A DNA stretch of 64,000 nucleotides from Longibaculum muris (lineage in GTDB: Bacteria; Bacillota_I; Bacilli_A; Erysipelotrichales; Coprobacillaceae), in the NCBI RefSeq assembly GCF_004343035.1, contig NZ_SMCQ01000013.1, forward strand, positions 1-64,000, read 5' to 3'. Both the position numbers and the translations under genes were made by a program. Below are positions 52,959-61,839 of the stretch, piece by piece. Below the pieces are notes generated by a model that had not been told where the DNA came from, did not search any database, and was given only the letters and a program-made list of their open reading frames with translations. Position 1 is the stretch's first letter. Each line of letters begins with the position of its first letter.

Positions 52959-54089
52959 ATGAAAAAATGTATTGTAAACGGGAAAATTATTTTACATGAT
53001 GAAATTGTAGAAAAAAATCTTTTTATCGAAGATGATAAAATTACTGAAATTAGTGATCGTCAGCCAACTGATGAGGACGTGATTGATGCGAAAGGACAAT
53101 ATGTAGCACCTGGATTTATTGATGTTCATACCCATGGTCGTGGTGGTAGTGATACAATGTATCCAACTTTTGAAGATTTAAATACAATCTCAAAAGCAGC
53201 TTTAAAAACTGGAGTTACAACATTATTACCAACAACAATGACGATGCCAGTTAATGATATTGCTAAGGCAGTTGAAAATATTGCGGTTTATAAAGATAAG
53301 GTTGAAGGAGCTCAAGTTTTAGGGACACATTTAGAAGGACCTTTCTTTAATAAAAAATATAAAGGAGCTCAACCAGAAGAATGTATGATCTTACCAACAG
53401 TTGAAAATTATTTATCATTTGTTAAAGATCATCAAGATATTATCAGAAAGATTTCTATCGCTCCTGAATTGGAACATTCAATTGAATTAATTGAGTACTT
53501 AAATGATAAAAATACAGTCGTATCTTTAGGTCATACAAATGCGACATATGAAGAAGCACAAAAAGCCATTGATGCTGGAGCTACTTCAGGAACGCATACA
53601 TTTAATGCAATGACACCATTAACACATCGTGCACCTGGAGTTGTTGGCGCTGTAATGATTAATGATAGTGTTTATGCTGAGTTAATATTAGATGGTATTC
53701 ATGTTAATTTTGCAGCAGCTCAAGCTTTGCTTCGTACTAAAGGAAAAGATAAGCTCATTTTAATTACAGATTCTATTGAAGCAGCTGGATTACCTGATGG
53801 AACATATAAATTAGGGAACCAACCAGTATATGTTAAAAATGGTGAAGCAAGATTAGCAAATGGAGCATTAGCTGGAAGTATTGCAAATATGAATGATTGC
53901 GTTAGAAATGCTTATCGTCATTTAGGATTAACTTTAAATGAAGCTGTTAACCTTGCAAGTTATAACCCAGCTCAAAGTTTACATGAAGATTTATTAGGTG
54001 AAATTAAAGTTGGAAATTATGCTGATATTATTTTCTTTGATGAAGATATTCGTATCCAACAAACAATGATTAAAGGGCAAATGAAGTAG
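52959..54089 (+). CDS. nagA: N-acetylglucosamine-6-phosphate deacetylase
   Basis: A 376-residue amidohydrolase removing acetate from GlcNAc-6-P for amino-sugar catabolism and cell-wall recycling. DVHTHGRGGSDT (about 55-66), THLEGPFFNKKYKGAQ (about 122-137, Glu metal ligand), SLGHTNATYEEA, GTHTFNAMTPLTHRAPG and the catalytic Asp in LITDSIEAAG. GGAGG precedes ATG. nagB is not adjacent; a mutarotase-like gene follows nine bases later. Confidence 0.95.
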   Translation: MKKCIVNGKIILHDEIVEKNLFIEDDKITEISDRQPTDEDVIDAKGQYVAPGFIDVHTHGRGGSDTMYPTFEDLNTISKAALKTGVTTLLPTTMTMPVNDIAKAVENIAVYKDKVEGAQVLGTHLEGPFFNKKYKGAQPEECMILPTVENYLSFVKDHQDIIRKISIAPELEHSIELIEYLNDKNTVVSLGHTNATYEEAQKAIDAGATSGTHTFNAMTPLTHRAPGVVGAVMINDSVYAELILDGIHVNFAAAQALLRTKGKDKLILITDSIEAAGLPDGTYKLGNQPVYVKNGEARLANGALAGSIANMNDCVRNAYRHLGLTLNEAVNLASYNPAQSLHEDLLGEIKVGNYADIIFFDEDIRIQQTMIKGQMK

Positions 54090-54098
54090 GAGAAAATT

Positions 54099-54977
54099 AT
54101 GGTTACTTTAAAAAATGATGTATTAGAAGTTGAATTAAATGCTAAAGGGGCAGAAATCATTAAGATTATTGGTCAACAAGATCATTTGAATTATATGTGG
54201 AAAAGAGATCCTGAGTTATGGGCCAATAGTGCACCGATTTTATTTCCAATTGTTGGAGCTTTACAAAATAATGAATGTCGCATAGATGGAAAAACTTATA
54301 CAATGACACAACATGGTTTTTCTCGTCATAATGAATATGCAACTCATCAATTATCTGATACTTGTGTTGAATTTGAATTAACACCAAATGAAGATATTTT
54401 AAAACAATATCCTTATTTGTTTGATTTAAAAGTGATTTATACATTAACTGATAATCAATTACAATGTCATTGTATTGTTAAAAATACTGATACAAAAACA
54501 ATTTATTTCCAAATTGGTGGACATCCTGCTTTTGCTTGTCCCTTTATGGAAAATGAATCAAGTAATGATTATTATATTGAATTTGAGCAAAATGAAACTT
54601 TAAATCAAAAAATCATTGATGTTGCACGTAAAGGAATGTCTCATAAAACAACATTATTATTTGATAATGAAAAACGTTTCTTTGTTAGACAAGCATTGTT
54701 TAATAATGATGCAATTGTCGTAAAAGATTTTAAGTCTCATTATGTGACATTAAAATCTTTAAATCATCAAAAATCATTACGTTTCTATATGGATAATTTT
54801 AACCATTTAGGAATTTGGACAAGTAAACATGTTGGTGGTTTATTAGCTATTGAACCTTGGGTTGGACATAGTGATTATGTTGATTTTAAAGGAGAATTTA
54901 AAAATAAAGAAGGCGTTGTAGAATTACCTGAAGGTCAAGAATTTGAATGTCAATTTACTATTGAAATTAATCAATAA
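54099..54977 (+). CDS. Aldose 1-epimerase family protein (LacX-like)
   Basis: A 292-residue beta-sandwich protein of the galactose-mutarotase superfamily. NSAPILFPIVGALQNN (about 43-58), TQHGFSRHNEY (His about 71), IGGHPAFACP (His about 147) and AIEPWVGHSD with the catalytic Glu (about 248). Matches the LacX-like subgroup, whose sugar is undefined. Probably cotranscribed with nagA. Confidence 0.87.
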   Translation: MVTLKNDVLEVELNAKGAEIIKIIGQQDHLNYMWKRDPELWANSAPILFPIVGALQNNECRIDGKTYTMTQHGFSRHNEYATHQLSDTCVEFELTPNEDILKQYPYLFDLKVIYTLTDNQLQCHCIVKNTDTKTIYFQIGGHPAFACPFMENESSNDYYIEFEQNETLNQKIIDVARKGMSHKTTLLFDNEKRFFVRQALFNNDAIVVKDFKSHYVTLKSLNHQKSLRFYMDNFNHLGIWTSKHVGGLLAIEPWVGHSDYVDFKGEFKNKEGVVELPEGQEFECQFTIEINQ

Positions 54978-55016
54978 ATGACAAAATATTTATAATTGAT
55001 GTGTTATGATTTTTTC

Positions 55017-55202
55017 ATGAAAGTTAAAATTATTGAAAAAACACATGAATTAGATTTAGAAGATGCTTTGAATGACTTTTTAGAAAAAGAAAATCCGAAT
55101 ATTCAAGAATTAAAGTATCAAGTCGCATTGACTTCACATAATGGCGAGTTAGAGTATAGTTTTAGTTGCATGATTGTATATTTACCAGAAATTTCGCCAT
55201 AA
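55017..55202 (+). CDS. Cse60-like sporulation protein
   Basis: A 61-residue protein resembling Bacillus Cse60, a sigma-E-controlled sporulation protein of unknown function. It shares the KVKI opening, the LEDALNDFLEKE helix and the EYSFSCMIVYLPE end. ATG 55017 lacks a good ribosome site. A TGTTATGAT extended -10 lies seven bases before it, so the mRNA could be leaderless. The frame also opens at 54996, upstream of that -10. A DUF1540 gene follows after 22 bases. Confidence 0.65.
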   Translation: MKVKIIEKTHELDLEDALNDFLEKENPNIQELKYQVALTSHNGELEYSFSCMIVYLPEISP

Positions 55203-55224
55203 TAAATGATGTGGAGGTGAAACC

Positions 55225-55380
55225 ATGGCTAAAGATGTAAAATGTAGCGTGGATACTTGTAAGTATTATTGTGATGGTCAATGTGAAGCAAGTTGTATTC
55301 ATGTAGATAATTGTCATTGTAATGAAGCAAAACATATTTCTGAAACAGCGTGTGATACATTTGAATGTAAAGGTAAATAA
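55225..55380 (+). CDS. DUF1540 Cys-rich small protein
   Basis: A 51-residue protein with nine cysteines (positions 7, 12, 16, 20, 24, 30, 32, 43, 48). It opens KDVKCSVDTCKYYCDGQCEA and has HISETACDTFECK, matching the DUF1540 pattern (CSVxNCxYxxxxxCxA...C.TF). The spacing suggests metal binding. GGAGGTGA precedes ATG. Likely cotranscribed with the Cse60-like gene. Function unknown. Confidence 0.8.
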   Translation: MAKDVKCSVDTCKYYCDGQCEASCIHVDNCHCNEAKHISETACDTFECKGK

Positions 55381-55402
55381 AAGGCTAATTTAGCCTTTTT
55401 CT
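55380..55402 (+). terminator. Terminator after the DUF1540 gene
   Basis: AAAGGCT, loop AATTT, AGCCTTT and a T-run, starting at the stop codon. Confidence 0.85.
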
Positions 55403-55515
55403 TTTGTTTTTGTACAATTTAGAAATACTTATATGAAAAATAAGAAAAATCAAGGAATATCTAATCATGACTTTCATCATTATGATAAAGATGTTATAAT
55501 AGAAAAGGTGATAAT

Positions 55516-55983
55516 ATGAAAAAAATCATATGGCTGATGGTCACCTTATTGTTTTGTGTTTCATGTACACAATCACAAATTGACCCTCGTTTTGAAGAAT
55601 ATCAACAAATTAAAGATCATTTAATAACAAAAAAGTCTTTTGATCAGGATTTTGATTTTCAAATACGCGTTATTTTTAATCAAATGGATAAAGGTTATCG
55701 TTATGATGTTCTTATTGATCATGCTCAAGTTGATATGTATGATATACAGGCTATGGCGTATGCTGGTGAGTCTGATAAAAAAATGTGCCCAGTGATTGGT
55801 TTATTTGACGATGAACCTTATCACTTGAAAGTCGGTTTGGTTGATAAAGAAAATCATTTTTATAAAGGTATTCAATTATCTGGAGAATGTTCTTCAAAAA
55901 AATCAATTAAAGTTTATATTTCTTATTATCAAGATGAACAAAAATCTAAAAAAGTCATCAAGTATATTGAGGTGAAGGAATGA
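55516..55983 (+). CDS. Putative lipoprotein of unknown function
   Basis: A 155-residue protein with a signal sequence (MKKIIWLMVTLLFCVSC) whose Cys17 follows Val-Ser, close to a lipobox except for Cys at -3. The mature part is charged, with a likely beta-rich domain (FQIRVIFNQMDKGYRYDVLI) and two further cysteines. Not recognised. An extended -10 (TGTTATAAT, ending 55500) precedes it. It overlaps the pseudouridine synthase gene by four bases. Confidence 0.6.
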   Translation: MKKIIWLMVTLLFCVSCTQSQIDPRFEEYQQIKDHLITKKSFDQDFDFQIRVIFNQMDKGYRYDVLIDHAQVDMYDIQAMAYAGESDKKMCPVIGLFDDEPYHLKVGLVDKENHFYKGIQLSGECSSKKSIKVYISYYQDEQKSKKVIKYIEVKE

Positions 55984-56699
55984 GATTAGATAAATTATTA
56001 GCCCATAGTGGTTTTGGAACACGTAAAGAAGTAAAGGAATTAATAAAAAAAGGATTTGTTAGTGTTAATGATGAAACGATAAAGACTGATAAAATGCATG
56101 TTGATCCACAAAAAGACGTGGTGAAAGTGGATGATGAAGTCATTACATATGAAGAAAAAGTTTATTATATGTTAAATAAACCAAGTGGTTATGTGAGTGC
56201 AACTGAAGATCAATTACATCCTACAGTTGTAGATTTAATCGATGATTATTATCGTAATGATTTATTTCCTGTAGGAAGATTAGATATTGATACAGTTGGG
56301 TTGCTGTTGTTGACAAATGATGGTGTTTTAGCTCATCAATTACTGTCTCCTAAAAAACATTGTCCAAAAGTTTATTATGCAAAAATAAATGGTGTTGTGA
56401 CAAATGATGATGTTCAAAAGTTTTTGGATGGTATAACGATTGATGATTATCAATGTCAACCAGCCCATTTAACAATTTTATCACATGATGAGACAACAAG
56501 TGAAATTGAAGTTGAAATTTATGAGGGAAAATTTCATCAAGTGAAAAAAATGTTTTTGGCAGTAGGGAAAGAAGTTGTTTTTTTAAAGAGAATTCGTATG
56601 AAAAATTTAGAATTAGACGAATCTTTGGCACTAGGAGAGTATCGTCGATTAACGAATGAAGAATTAGATAGATTAAAAGATGAATCTATGCTACAATAA
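55980..56699 (+). CDS. RsuA-family 16S/23S rRNA pseudouridine synthase
   Basis: A 239-residue enzyme. N-terminal S4 RNA-binding domain (MRLDKLLAHSGFGTRKEVKEL), then the catalytic domain with VGRLDIDTVGLLLLTNDG (catalytic Asp about residue 103), and the KVYYAKING and GKFHQVKKMF motifs. Length fits RsuA rather than RluB. Exact uridine unknown. It overlaps the lipoprotein gene by ATGA. Confidence 0.92.
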   Translation: MRLDKLLAHSGFGTRKEVKELIKKGFVSVNDETIKTDKMHVDPQKDVVKVDDEVITYEEKVYYMLNKPSGYVSATEDQLHPTVVDLIDDYYRNDLFPVGRLDIDTVGLLLLTNDGVLAHQLLSPKKHCPKVYYAKINGVVTNDDVQKFLDGITIDDYQCQPAHLTILSHDETTSEIEVEIYEGKFHQVKKMFLAVGKEVVFLKRIRMKNLELDESLALGEYRRLTNEELDRLKDESMLQ

Positions 56700-56720
56700 T
56701 AAAAAATATTGGAGGGACAT

Positions 56721-57374
56721 ATGCGTTTAAGAAATAATCCTAAAGCAAATGAAATTTTAGAAAATCACAAAGATATTGTTGTTTTTAATCCAAATGAAAA
56801 TAAAGGAAAGTGGCATGATGTTTTTGGTAATGATCATCCTATTTATATTGAGATAGGTATGGGTAAAGGTGATTTTATTATTGAAAATGCTAAGACATAT
56901 CCAGATATTAATTTTATTGGTATTGAGAAGTTTCCTAGTGTCATGGTAGGAGCTTTAAAAAAGATTGATGAGGAAGAACCTTTAGCTAATTTAAGATTAA
57001 TGAAAGTCGATGCGATTGAATTAAATGATATTTTTTTAGAAAATGAAGTTAGTCGAATTTATCTTAATTTTAGTGATCCTTGGCCTAAGAAAAAACATGC
57101 CAAACGTCGCTTGACTTCTGAAACGTTTTTACCGATTTATCAAAATATCTTAAAGCGTGATGGTGAATTGATTTTAAAAACTGATAATCGAACTTTATTT
57201 GAATATTCTTTAATATCATTTCAACAGTTTGGTTTACAGTTTGAAGATGTGTGCTTAGATTTACATCATAGTGATGGTTATGAAGATAACATTCAAACTG
57301 AATATGAGCGTAAATTTTCACCATTTGGACCGATATATCGTATTGTAACAAAATTTAAAGGAGATGAGTCATAA
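56721..57374 (+). CDS. trmB: tRNA (guanine-46-N7)-methyltransferase
   Basis: A 217-residue SAM enzyme. IEIGMGKGDFIIENA (motif I, about 44-58), NFIGIEKF (about 66), LNFSDPWPKKKHAKRRL (about 117-133, signature) and ETEYERKF near the end (NIQTEYERKFS). GGAGGGA selects ATG 56721. It overlaps the thioredoxin-like gene by one base. Confidence 0.95.
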   Translation: MRLRNNPKANEILENHKDIVVFNPNENKGKWHDVFGNDHPIYIEIGMGKGDFIIENAKTYPDINFIGIEKFPSVMVGALKKIDEEEPLANLRLMKVDAIELNDIFLENEVSRIYLNFSDPWPKKKHAKRRLTSETFLPIYQNILKRDGELILKTDNRTLFEYSLISFQQFGLQFEDVCLDLHHSDGYEDNIQTEYERKFSPFGPIYRIVTKFKGDES

Positions 57375-57694
57375 TGGATAGTTTAACAAAGATTAGTACT
57401 CTAGAAGCTTATGAAGAAGCAAAGAAAGGACATGCAATGATGGTGTTTTCAACAACTTGGTGTCCAGATTGTCATTTTTTAAAAACATTTATTGATGATC
57501 TTGTCAAAGATAATGCTGAATGGACTTTTTATTACATTGATCGTGATGAGATGATTGATTTATGTATTGATTTAGAAATTATGGGTATTCCTTCTTTTAT
57601 TGCCTATAAAGATGGTAAAGAAGTTGCTCGTTTAGTTAATAAATTAAGAAAAACACAAGCTGATGTACAAGCTTTTATTGATTCTATAGAATAG
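57374..57694 (+). CDS. Thioredoxin-like protein (YtpP-like)
   Basis: A 106-residue single-domain thioredoxin fold with active site FSTTWCPDCHFL (Cys32, Cys35) and cis-proline loop MGIPSFIAYKDG. The WCPDC motif and the next gene being ytpR match Bacillus ytpP. Probably a small thiol oxidoreductase; partner unknown. Confidence 0.85.
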   Translation: MDSLTKISTLEAYEEAKKGHAMMVFSTTWCPDCHFLKTFIDDLVKDNAEWTFYYIDRDEMIDLCIDLEIMGIPSFIAYKDGKEVARLVNKLRKTQADVQAFIDSIE

Positions 57695-57704
57695 GGGAGA
57701 AAAA

Positions 57705-58307
57705 ATGAACTTACATGCTTTTTATAATCAAGAACATATTGGTGATGTGTTATTAATTCGTTTAACACATATTAGAAAAGTTACACATTTTCTTCGAGAA
57801 GATGATTTATGTATTTTATATCATCAAGATAAAGTTATTGGATATAATTTATTTCATGCATCTTCTTATATTTCTCATTTATCAGAAGGTAAAGTAAAGA
57901 TAACACCTACTTTTGTTGATGAGTTAAATGCAGTTTTAACAAAATATCAACAAGATACAGTTACAAGTGATTATGATGATCATTTTAGAGTTGGAAAAGT
58001 TGTCGAGATGAAAGAACATCCTGATTCTGATCATATGCATATTTGCCAAGTTGATACAGGGGATGAAATTTTACAAATTGTTTGTGGAGCACCTAACGTT
58101 GCATTAAATCAATTAGTTGTTGTTGCTAAAAATGATGCAGTTATGCCTTCAGGTCTTGTGATTCGTCCATCAAAGTTAAGAGGAATTGAATCAAATGGAA
58201 TGTTATGCTCAGCACGTGAACTTGCATTACCAAATGCACCACAAGTACGTGGAATTTTAATCTTAGATGAAGCTGATTATCAAGTCGGTGATTCGTTTTT
58301 TAAATAA
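57705..58307 (+). CDS. ytpR: YtpR-like tRNA-binding (EMAP/Myf) domain protein
   Basis: A 200-residue protein with an N-terminal small domain and a C-terminal OB-fold tRNA-binding domain (about 88-195): FRVGKVVEMKEHPDSDHMHICQVDTGDE, IVCGAPNV and GIESNGMLCSARELAL. It resembles the N-terminal part of PheT and Bacillus YtpR. Sits in a trmB-ytpP-ytpR order. Confidence 0.9.
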   Translation: MNLHAFYNQEHIGDVLLIRLTHIRKVTHFLREDDLCILYHQDKVIGYNLFHASSYISHLSEGKVKITPTFVDELNAVLTKYQQDTVTSDYDDHFRVGKVVEMKEHPDSDHMHICQVDTGDEILQIVCGAPNVALNQLVVVAKNDAVMPSGLVIRPSKLRGIESNGMLCSARELALPNAPQVRGILILDEADYQVGDSFFK

Positions 58308-58321
58308 GGAGGGGAAGAAAT

Positions 58322-58936
58322 ATGTTTAAAAAGTTTTTTGGACACGATGATGAAGAAGATGAAGTTTTTGAATCTGTTGATCCTGTCTTAGAACAAAGAA
58401 GAAAAGAAAAATTTAGCACTCCTTTGATTTATAATGACGAAGAAGAAACAGAAGAAGTAGAAAAAAAGGAAGAAAAGAAACCAGAGCCTAAAAAAACAGT
58501 GACTTTAGATACAACTTATCATATGAGTGAGATTATTTCACCAATGACAGGTTTAAAAGAAACAAAAAAACCAGAGGTTAAAGTCAATAAACCAAAAGTT
58601 AAAAAAATAAAAAAAGAAACTGATGAACTGATTCCAATTATTAGTCCATTTTATGGACCTGCTACAAATTTAGAAGAAGAAAAAGTTGAAAAGAAGCCAG
58701 AAGTAAAAAAAGAAAAGGCTGTTCATGAAGATGAACCAAGTGTAGAAAACAATTTGAGAAATATTGCTCATATTGTTGAAGAAGAACAAGATCAATTGAA
58801 AATTATTGAAGAACGTACAGGTGAATTTAAATTAGATTTTAAAAATAAAGATGAAGATTCATTTATTGATGAAATTGATGATTCAATGAGTTTAGATGAG
58901 TTAATGAGTCTTTATGAAAAGAAATTTAAAGATTAA
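58322..58936 (+). CDS. Acidic low-complexity protein with two IISPxxG motifs
   Basis: A 204-residue hydrophilic, probably disordered protein rich in Glu, Lys and Asp. No signal peptide or membrane helix; the N-terminus MFKKFFGHDDEEDE is amphipathic. Two short hydrophobic islands, IISPMTG (71-77) and IISPFYG (106-112), stand out in the charged background, and a conserved-looking acidic end (DDSMSLDELMSLYEKKF) is helical. In Bacillus ytpS/sftA (DNA translocase) follows ytpR, so this could be a separated N-terminal-like domain or an unrelated adaptor. Starts after AAGGAGGGG and overlaps acpS by one base. Function unknown. Confidence 0.6.
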   Translation: MFKKFFGHDDEEDEVFESVDPVLEQRRKEKFSTPLIYNDEEETEEVEKKEEKKPEPKKTVTLDTTYHMSEIISPMTGLKETKKPEVKVNKPKVKKIKKETDELIPIISPFYGPATNLEEEKVEKKPEVKKEKAVHEDEPSVENNLRNIAHIVEEEQDQLKIIEERTGEFKLDFKNKDEDSFIDEIDDSMSLDELMSLYEKKFKD

Positions 58937-59265
58937 TGAAGGGAATAGGTGTTGATATCATTGATCTTGAACGATTGGATATTGAGAACGTTCATTTTGT
59001 TAAAAGAGTATTAAGCGATAAAGAATATCAACTCTTTTTGCAAATGAATTCTTCTAAACGTCGTTTAGAATTTTTAGGTGGTCGTTTTGCTGGGAAAGAA
59101 GCATATTTAAAAGCAAATCATAAAGGATTAGGTGGAATTGATTTTCATGATATTGAGATTTTAAATCATGATGATGGGAGTCCTTATCTTAATGATGAAA
59201 ATGCATGTATATCTATTTCACATGAGAATAAATATGCGATTGCCTTTGTTGTGATTGAAAAGTAA
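58936..59265 (+). CDS. acpS: Holo-[acyl-carrier-protein] synthase
   Basis: A 109-residue phosphopantetheinyl transferase. GIGVDIIDLERL (Asp about residue 7) and FAGKEAYLKA (Glu about 56) carry the Mg2+ ligands, and SISHENKYAIAFVV is typical of the C-terminal strand. Overlaps the acidic gene (TAATG). Confidence 0.93.
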   Translation: MKGIGVDIIDLERLDIENVHFVKRVLSDKEYQLFLQMNSSKRRLEFLGGRFAGKEAYLKANHKGLGGIDFHDIEILNHDDGSPYLNDENACISISHENKYAIAFVVIEK

Positions 59266-59286
59266 TAGGAAACTATTGCTTTTTTT
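59260..59286 (+). terminator. acpS terminator
   Basis: AAGTAATAG, GAAA tetraloop, CTATTGCTT and a T-run. Confidence 0.88.
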
Positions 59287-59448
59287 AATATAAATGAAAT
59301 TTTTTTCTCTTTTTCTGATTATTATTAAATCGAAATTTTAAAATTTGTCGTTAAAATTATAGTTTTTTGATAATCAAAAATGTAAAAAATATAGAAATGT
59401 TTTACAAAATTAATGAAAAAATGCTGTTTGTTATAAAATATGAGAAAA
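59287..59448. other. Extremely AT-rich intergenic stretch
   Basis: No gene visible. It contains short A/T-only inverted repeats (for example AAATTTTAAAATTT near 59334-59347), which at this base composition are expected by chance. Confidence 0.5.
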
Positions 59449-59477
59449 TTGGGTTTTTGTCGCTTTTTGTTTATACT
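59449..59477 (+). promoter_or_regulatory. Promoter of the short ssb gene
   Basis: TTGGGT (59449-59454), 17-base spacer, TATACT (59472-59477). Confidence 0.6.
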
Positions 59478-59500
59478 ATTAACAAGGAGGAAATATAAAA

Positions 59501-59839
59501 ATGTTTAATGAAATTATTTTAATAGGGAAATTAGCAGGGAGACCGGTAGTAAAAGAAACCCAAAACGGTGTTAAGTTATCAACAATTGTTGTTGATGTAG
59601 AAAGACCATATCGTAATAATTTAGGTATTAAAGACCATGATTATATTCGATGTGTTTTATGGAAAGGGATTGCTCAAGAGGTAGCAGATTGTTGTGATAT
59701 TGGAAGTTTTATTGGTTTAAAAGGACGCTTACAATCTAGAACATATGAAACTTCTGATCAACAAACATCAACTGTTATGGAAGTAAAGATCGAACATGTT
59801 GAATTTTTGGATAAATATTTGATAAAAAGTAGTAGCTAA
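59501..59839 (+). CDS. Short single-stranded DNA-binding protein
   Basis: A 112-residue OB-fold SSB. FNEIILIGKLAGRPVVKETQNG and IRCVLWKGIAQEVADCC, GSFIGLKGRLQSR are the usual strands. It ends KYLIKSSS right after the OB domain and lacks the acidic DDDIPF-type tail that recruits repair and replication partners. So it is more like a second, SsbB-type paralogue than the replication SSB, which in Firmicutes usually lies between rpsF and rpsR. AAGGAGG precedes ATG. Confidence 0.85.
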   Translation: MFNEIILIGKLAGRPVVKETQNGVKLSTIVVDVERPYRNNLGIKDHDYIRCVLWKGIAQEVADCCDIGSFIGLKGRLQSRTYETSDQQTSTVMEVKIEHVEFLDKYLIKSSS

Positions 59840-59851
59840 TACTACTTTTTT
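59825..59851 (+). terminator. Terminator of the short ssb gene
   Basis: AAAAGTAGTA, loop GCTAA, TACTACTTTT and a T-run; the stem begins inside the coding region. Confidence 0.88.
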
Positions 59852-59909
59852 GTTTCTTTTTGGTTGAGAATTGTGTAAAATAGATGAGTATAGAGAAAGG
59901 AGTTCGATT

Positions 59910-61718
59910 ATGAAAATAGATCAATCACATATAAGAAATTTTTCTATCATTGCACATATCGATCATGGAAAATCAACGCTTGCTGATAGAATTTTACAAT
60001 TAACAGGTGCTGTTGCTGAGCGTGAAATGAAAGAACAACTCCTTGATAGTATGGATTTAGAAAGAGAACGTGGTATTACCATCAAATTAAATGCAGTACA
60101 ATTAACATATACCGCTAAAAATGGTGAAACATATTTATTACATTTAATTGACACACCAGGTCACGTCGATTTTACTTATGAAGTTTCTCGTTCATTGGCT
60201 GCATGCGAAGGTGCAGTTTTGGTAGTCGATGCCGCACAAGGTGTTGAAGCCCAGACTTTAGCAAATGTTTTTTTAGCCTTGGATAATGATTTAGAAATTT
60301 TACCAGTCATTAATAAAATTGATTTGCCAAGTGCTGATCCTCAACGCGTGATACATGAAGTTGAGGAAATTATTGGCTTGCCAGCAGATGATGCTCCACT
60401 TATTTCAGCAAAAACAGGATTAAATGTTATAGATGTTTTAGAGGACATTGTTCATAATGTTCCTGCTCCTAAAGGTGATATTAATCATCCAACTCAAGCT
60501 TTAATCTTTGATTCCTTCTATGATAGCTATCGCGGTGTTATTGTCTTTGTCTGTGTTAAAGAAGGAAAAATTAAAGTTGGTGATCAAATCAAGTTTATGG
60601 CGACTGATGCCATTTATGAAGTTGTTGAAGTTGGAGTTCGTACACCTAAAGAAGTGAAGAAAGATGAACTTGTAACTGGTGAAGTTGGTTGGATTGCAGC
60701 ATCAATTAAATCTATTCAGGATGTTCATGTTGGGGATACAATTACAACTTTAGACAACGAATCTTCTCATCAATTACCAGGATATCGTAAATTAAATCCA
60801 ATGGTTTATTGTGGACTTTATCCTGTAGATAATGCCAAATATAAGGATTTAAGAGAAGCATTAGAAAAAATGAAACTCAGTGATTCTTCTTTAATCTTTG
60901 AACCAGAAACTTCACAAGCATTAGGCTTTGGTTTTAGATGTGGATTCTTAGGATTGTTACATATGGATGTTATTGAGGAAAGATTGGAACGTGAATTTGA
61001 TTTAGAATTAATTGCAACTGCTCCATCTGTTGTTTATCATTGTTATTTAACAGATGGAACAATGGAAGAAATTGATAACCCTGCTGCATTACCAGGACCA
61101 CAAAAAATAGATCATATCGAAGAACCATATGTGAAAGCTTCAATTATGACACCTAATGAATTTGTAGGTCCAATTATGGAGTTATGTCAATCAAAACGTG
61201 GTGAATATCAGGATATTGAATATATTGATGATTTACGTCGTAATGTTATTTATTTGATACCATTAAGTGAGATTGTTTATGATTTCTTTGATAAACTTAA
61301 ATCATGTACAAAAGGGTATGCATCTTTTGATTATGAATTAAGTGGTTATAAAGAAAGTAAATTAACAAGAATGGATATTTTGTTAAATGGTGATATTGTT
61401 GATGCTTTATCAACAATTGTTCATAAAGATTTTGCTTATAATCGTGGTCGTATTATTTGTGAAAAGCTAAAAGAAATTATTCCTAAACAAATGTTTGAAG
61501 TTCCTATTCAGGCTGCAATTCAGGGAAAAGTCATTGCCAGAACAAATATTAAGGCTATGCGTAAAAACGTTTTAGCAAAATGCTATGGTGGAGATATTTC
61601 ACGTAAAAAGAAATTGTTAGAAAAACAAAAAGAAGGTAAAAAGCGTATGAAAGCAGTAGGTAGTGTTGAAATACCACAGGAAGCTTTTATGGCTATTCTA
61701 TCAGTTGATGATGATTAA
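59910..61718 (+). CDS. lepA: Elongation factor 4 (LepA)
   Basis: A 602-residue ribosome-associated GTPase. G1 [13 protein letters not shown] (about 14-26), G2 ERGITIK, G3 DTPGHVDF, G4 [20 protein letters not shown] in domain III and the family-specific C-terminal domain with [14 protein letters not shown] and [25 protein letters not shown] selects ATG 59910. Single-gene unit with terminator. Confidence 0.97.
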   Translation: MKIDQSHIRNFSIIAHIDHGKSTLADRILQLTGAVAEREMKEQLLDSMDLERERGITIKLNAVQLTYTAKNGETYLLHLIDTPGHVDFTYEVSRSLAACEGAVLVVDAAQGVEAQTLANVFLALDNDLEILPVINKIDLPSADPQRVIHEVEEIIGLPADDAPLISAKTGLNVIDVLEDIVHNVPAPKGDINHPTQALIFDSFYDSYRGVIVFVCVKEGKIKVGDQIKFMATDAIYEVVEVGVRTPKEVKKDELVTGEVGWIAASIKSIQDVHVGDTITTLDNESSHQLPGYRKLNPMVYCGLYPVDNAKYKDLREALEKMKLSDSSLIFEPETSQALGFGFRCGFLGLLHMDVIEERLEREFDLELIATAPSVVYHCYLTDGTMEEIDNPAALPGPQKIDHIEEPYVKASIMTPNEFVGPIMELCQSKRGEYQDIEYIDDLRRNVIYLIPLSEIVYDFFDKLKSCTKGYASFDYELSGYKESKLTRMDILLNGDIVDALSTIVHKDFAYNRGRIICEKLKEIIPKQMFEVPIQAAIQGKVIARTNIKAMRKNVLAKCYGGDISRKKKLLEKQKEGKKRMKAVGSVEIPQEAFMAILSVDDD

Positions 61719-61723
61719 TTTTG

Positions 61724-61746
61724 AGGTAGGAAATCCTACCTTTTTT
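61724..61746 (+). terminator. lepA terminator
   Basis: AGGTAGG, AAAT loop, CCTACCT and a T-run. Confidence 0.88.
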
Positions 61747-61786
61747 ACTTTATTGACATTTTGTGAAATTCAGTTTTTCTTTTGAG

Positions 61787-61814
61787 TTGATTTACTTTCA
61801 AAATTGTTTATAAT
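61787..61814 (+). promoter_or_regulatory. Promoter of the class B PBP gene
   Basis: TTGATT (61787-61792), 16-base spacer, TATAAT (61809-61814). Confidence 0.72.
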
Positions 61815-61839
61815 ATAATAAGTTGTGGAGGTGCATGGA

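Noticed and set aside
58412-58420. TTAGCACTC-like half-site as a second CIRCE
   Set aside because: No inverted right arm follows and it lies inside a coding region.
59330-59400. A/T-only inverted repeats before ssb as a regulatory site
   Set aside because: At this base composition such palindromes are expected by chance, and the predicted promoter lies further downstream.
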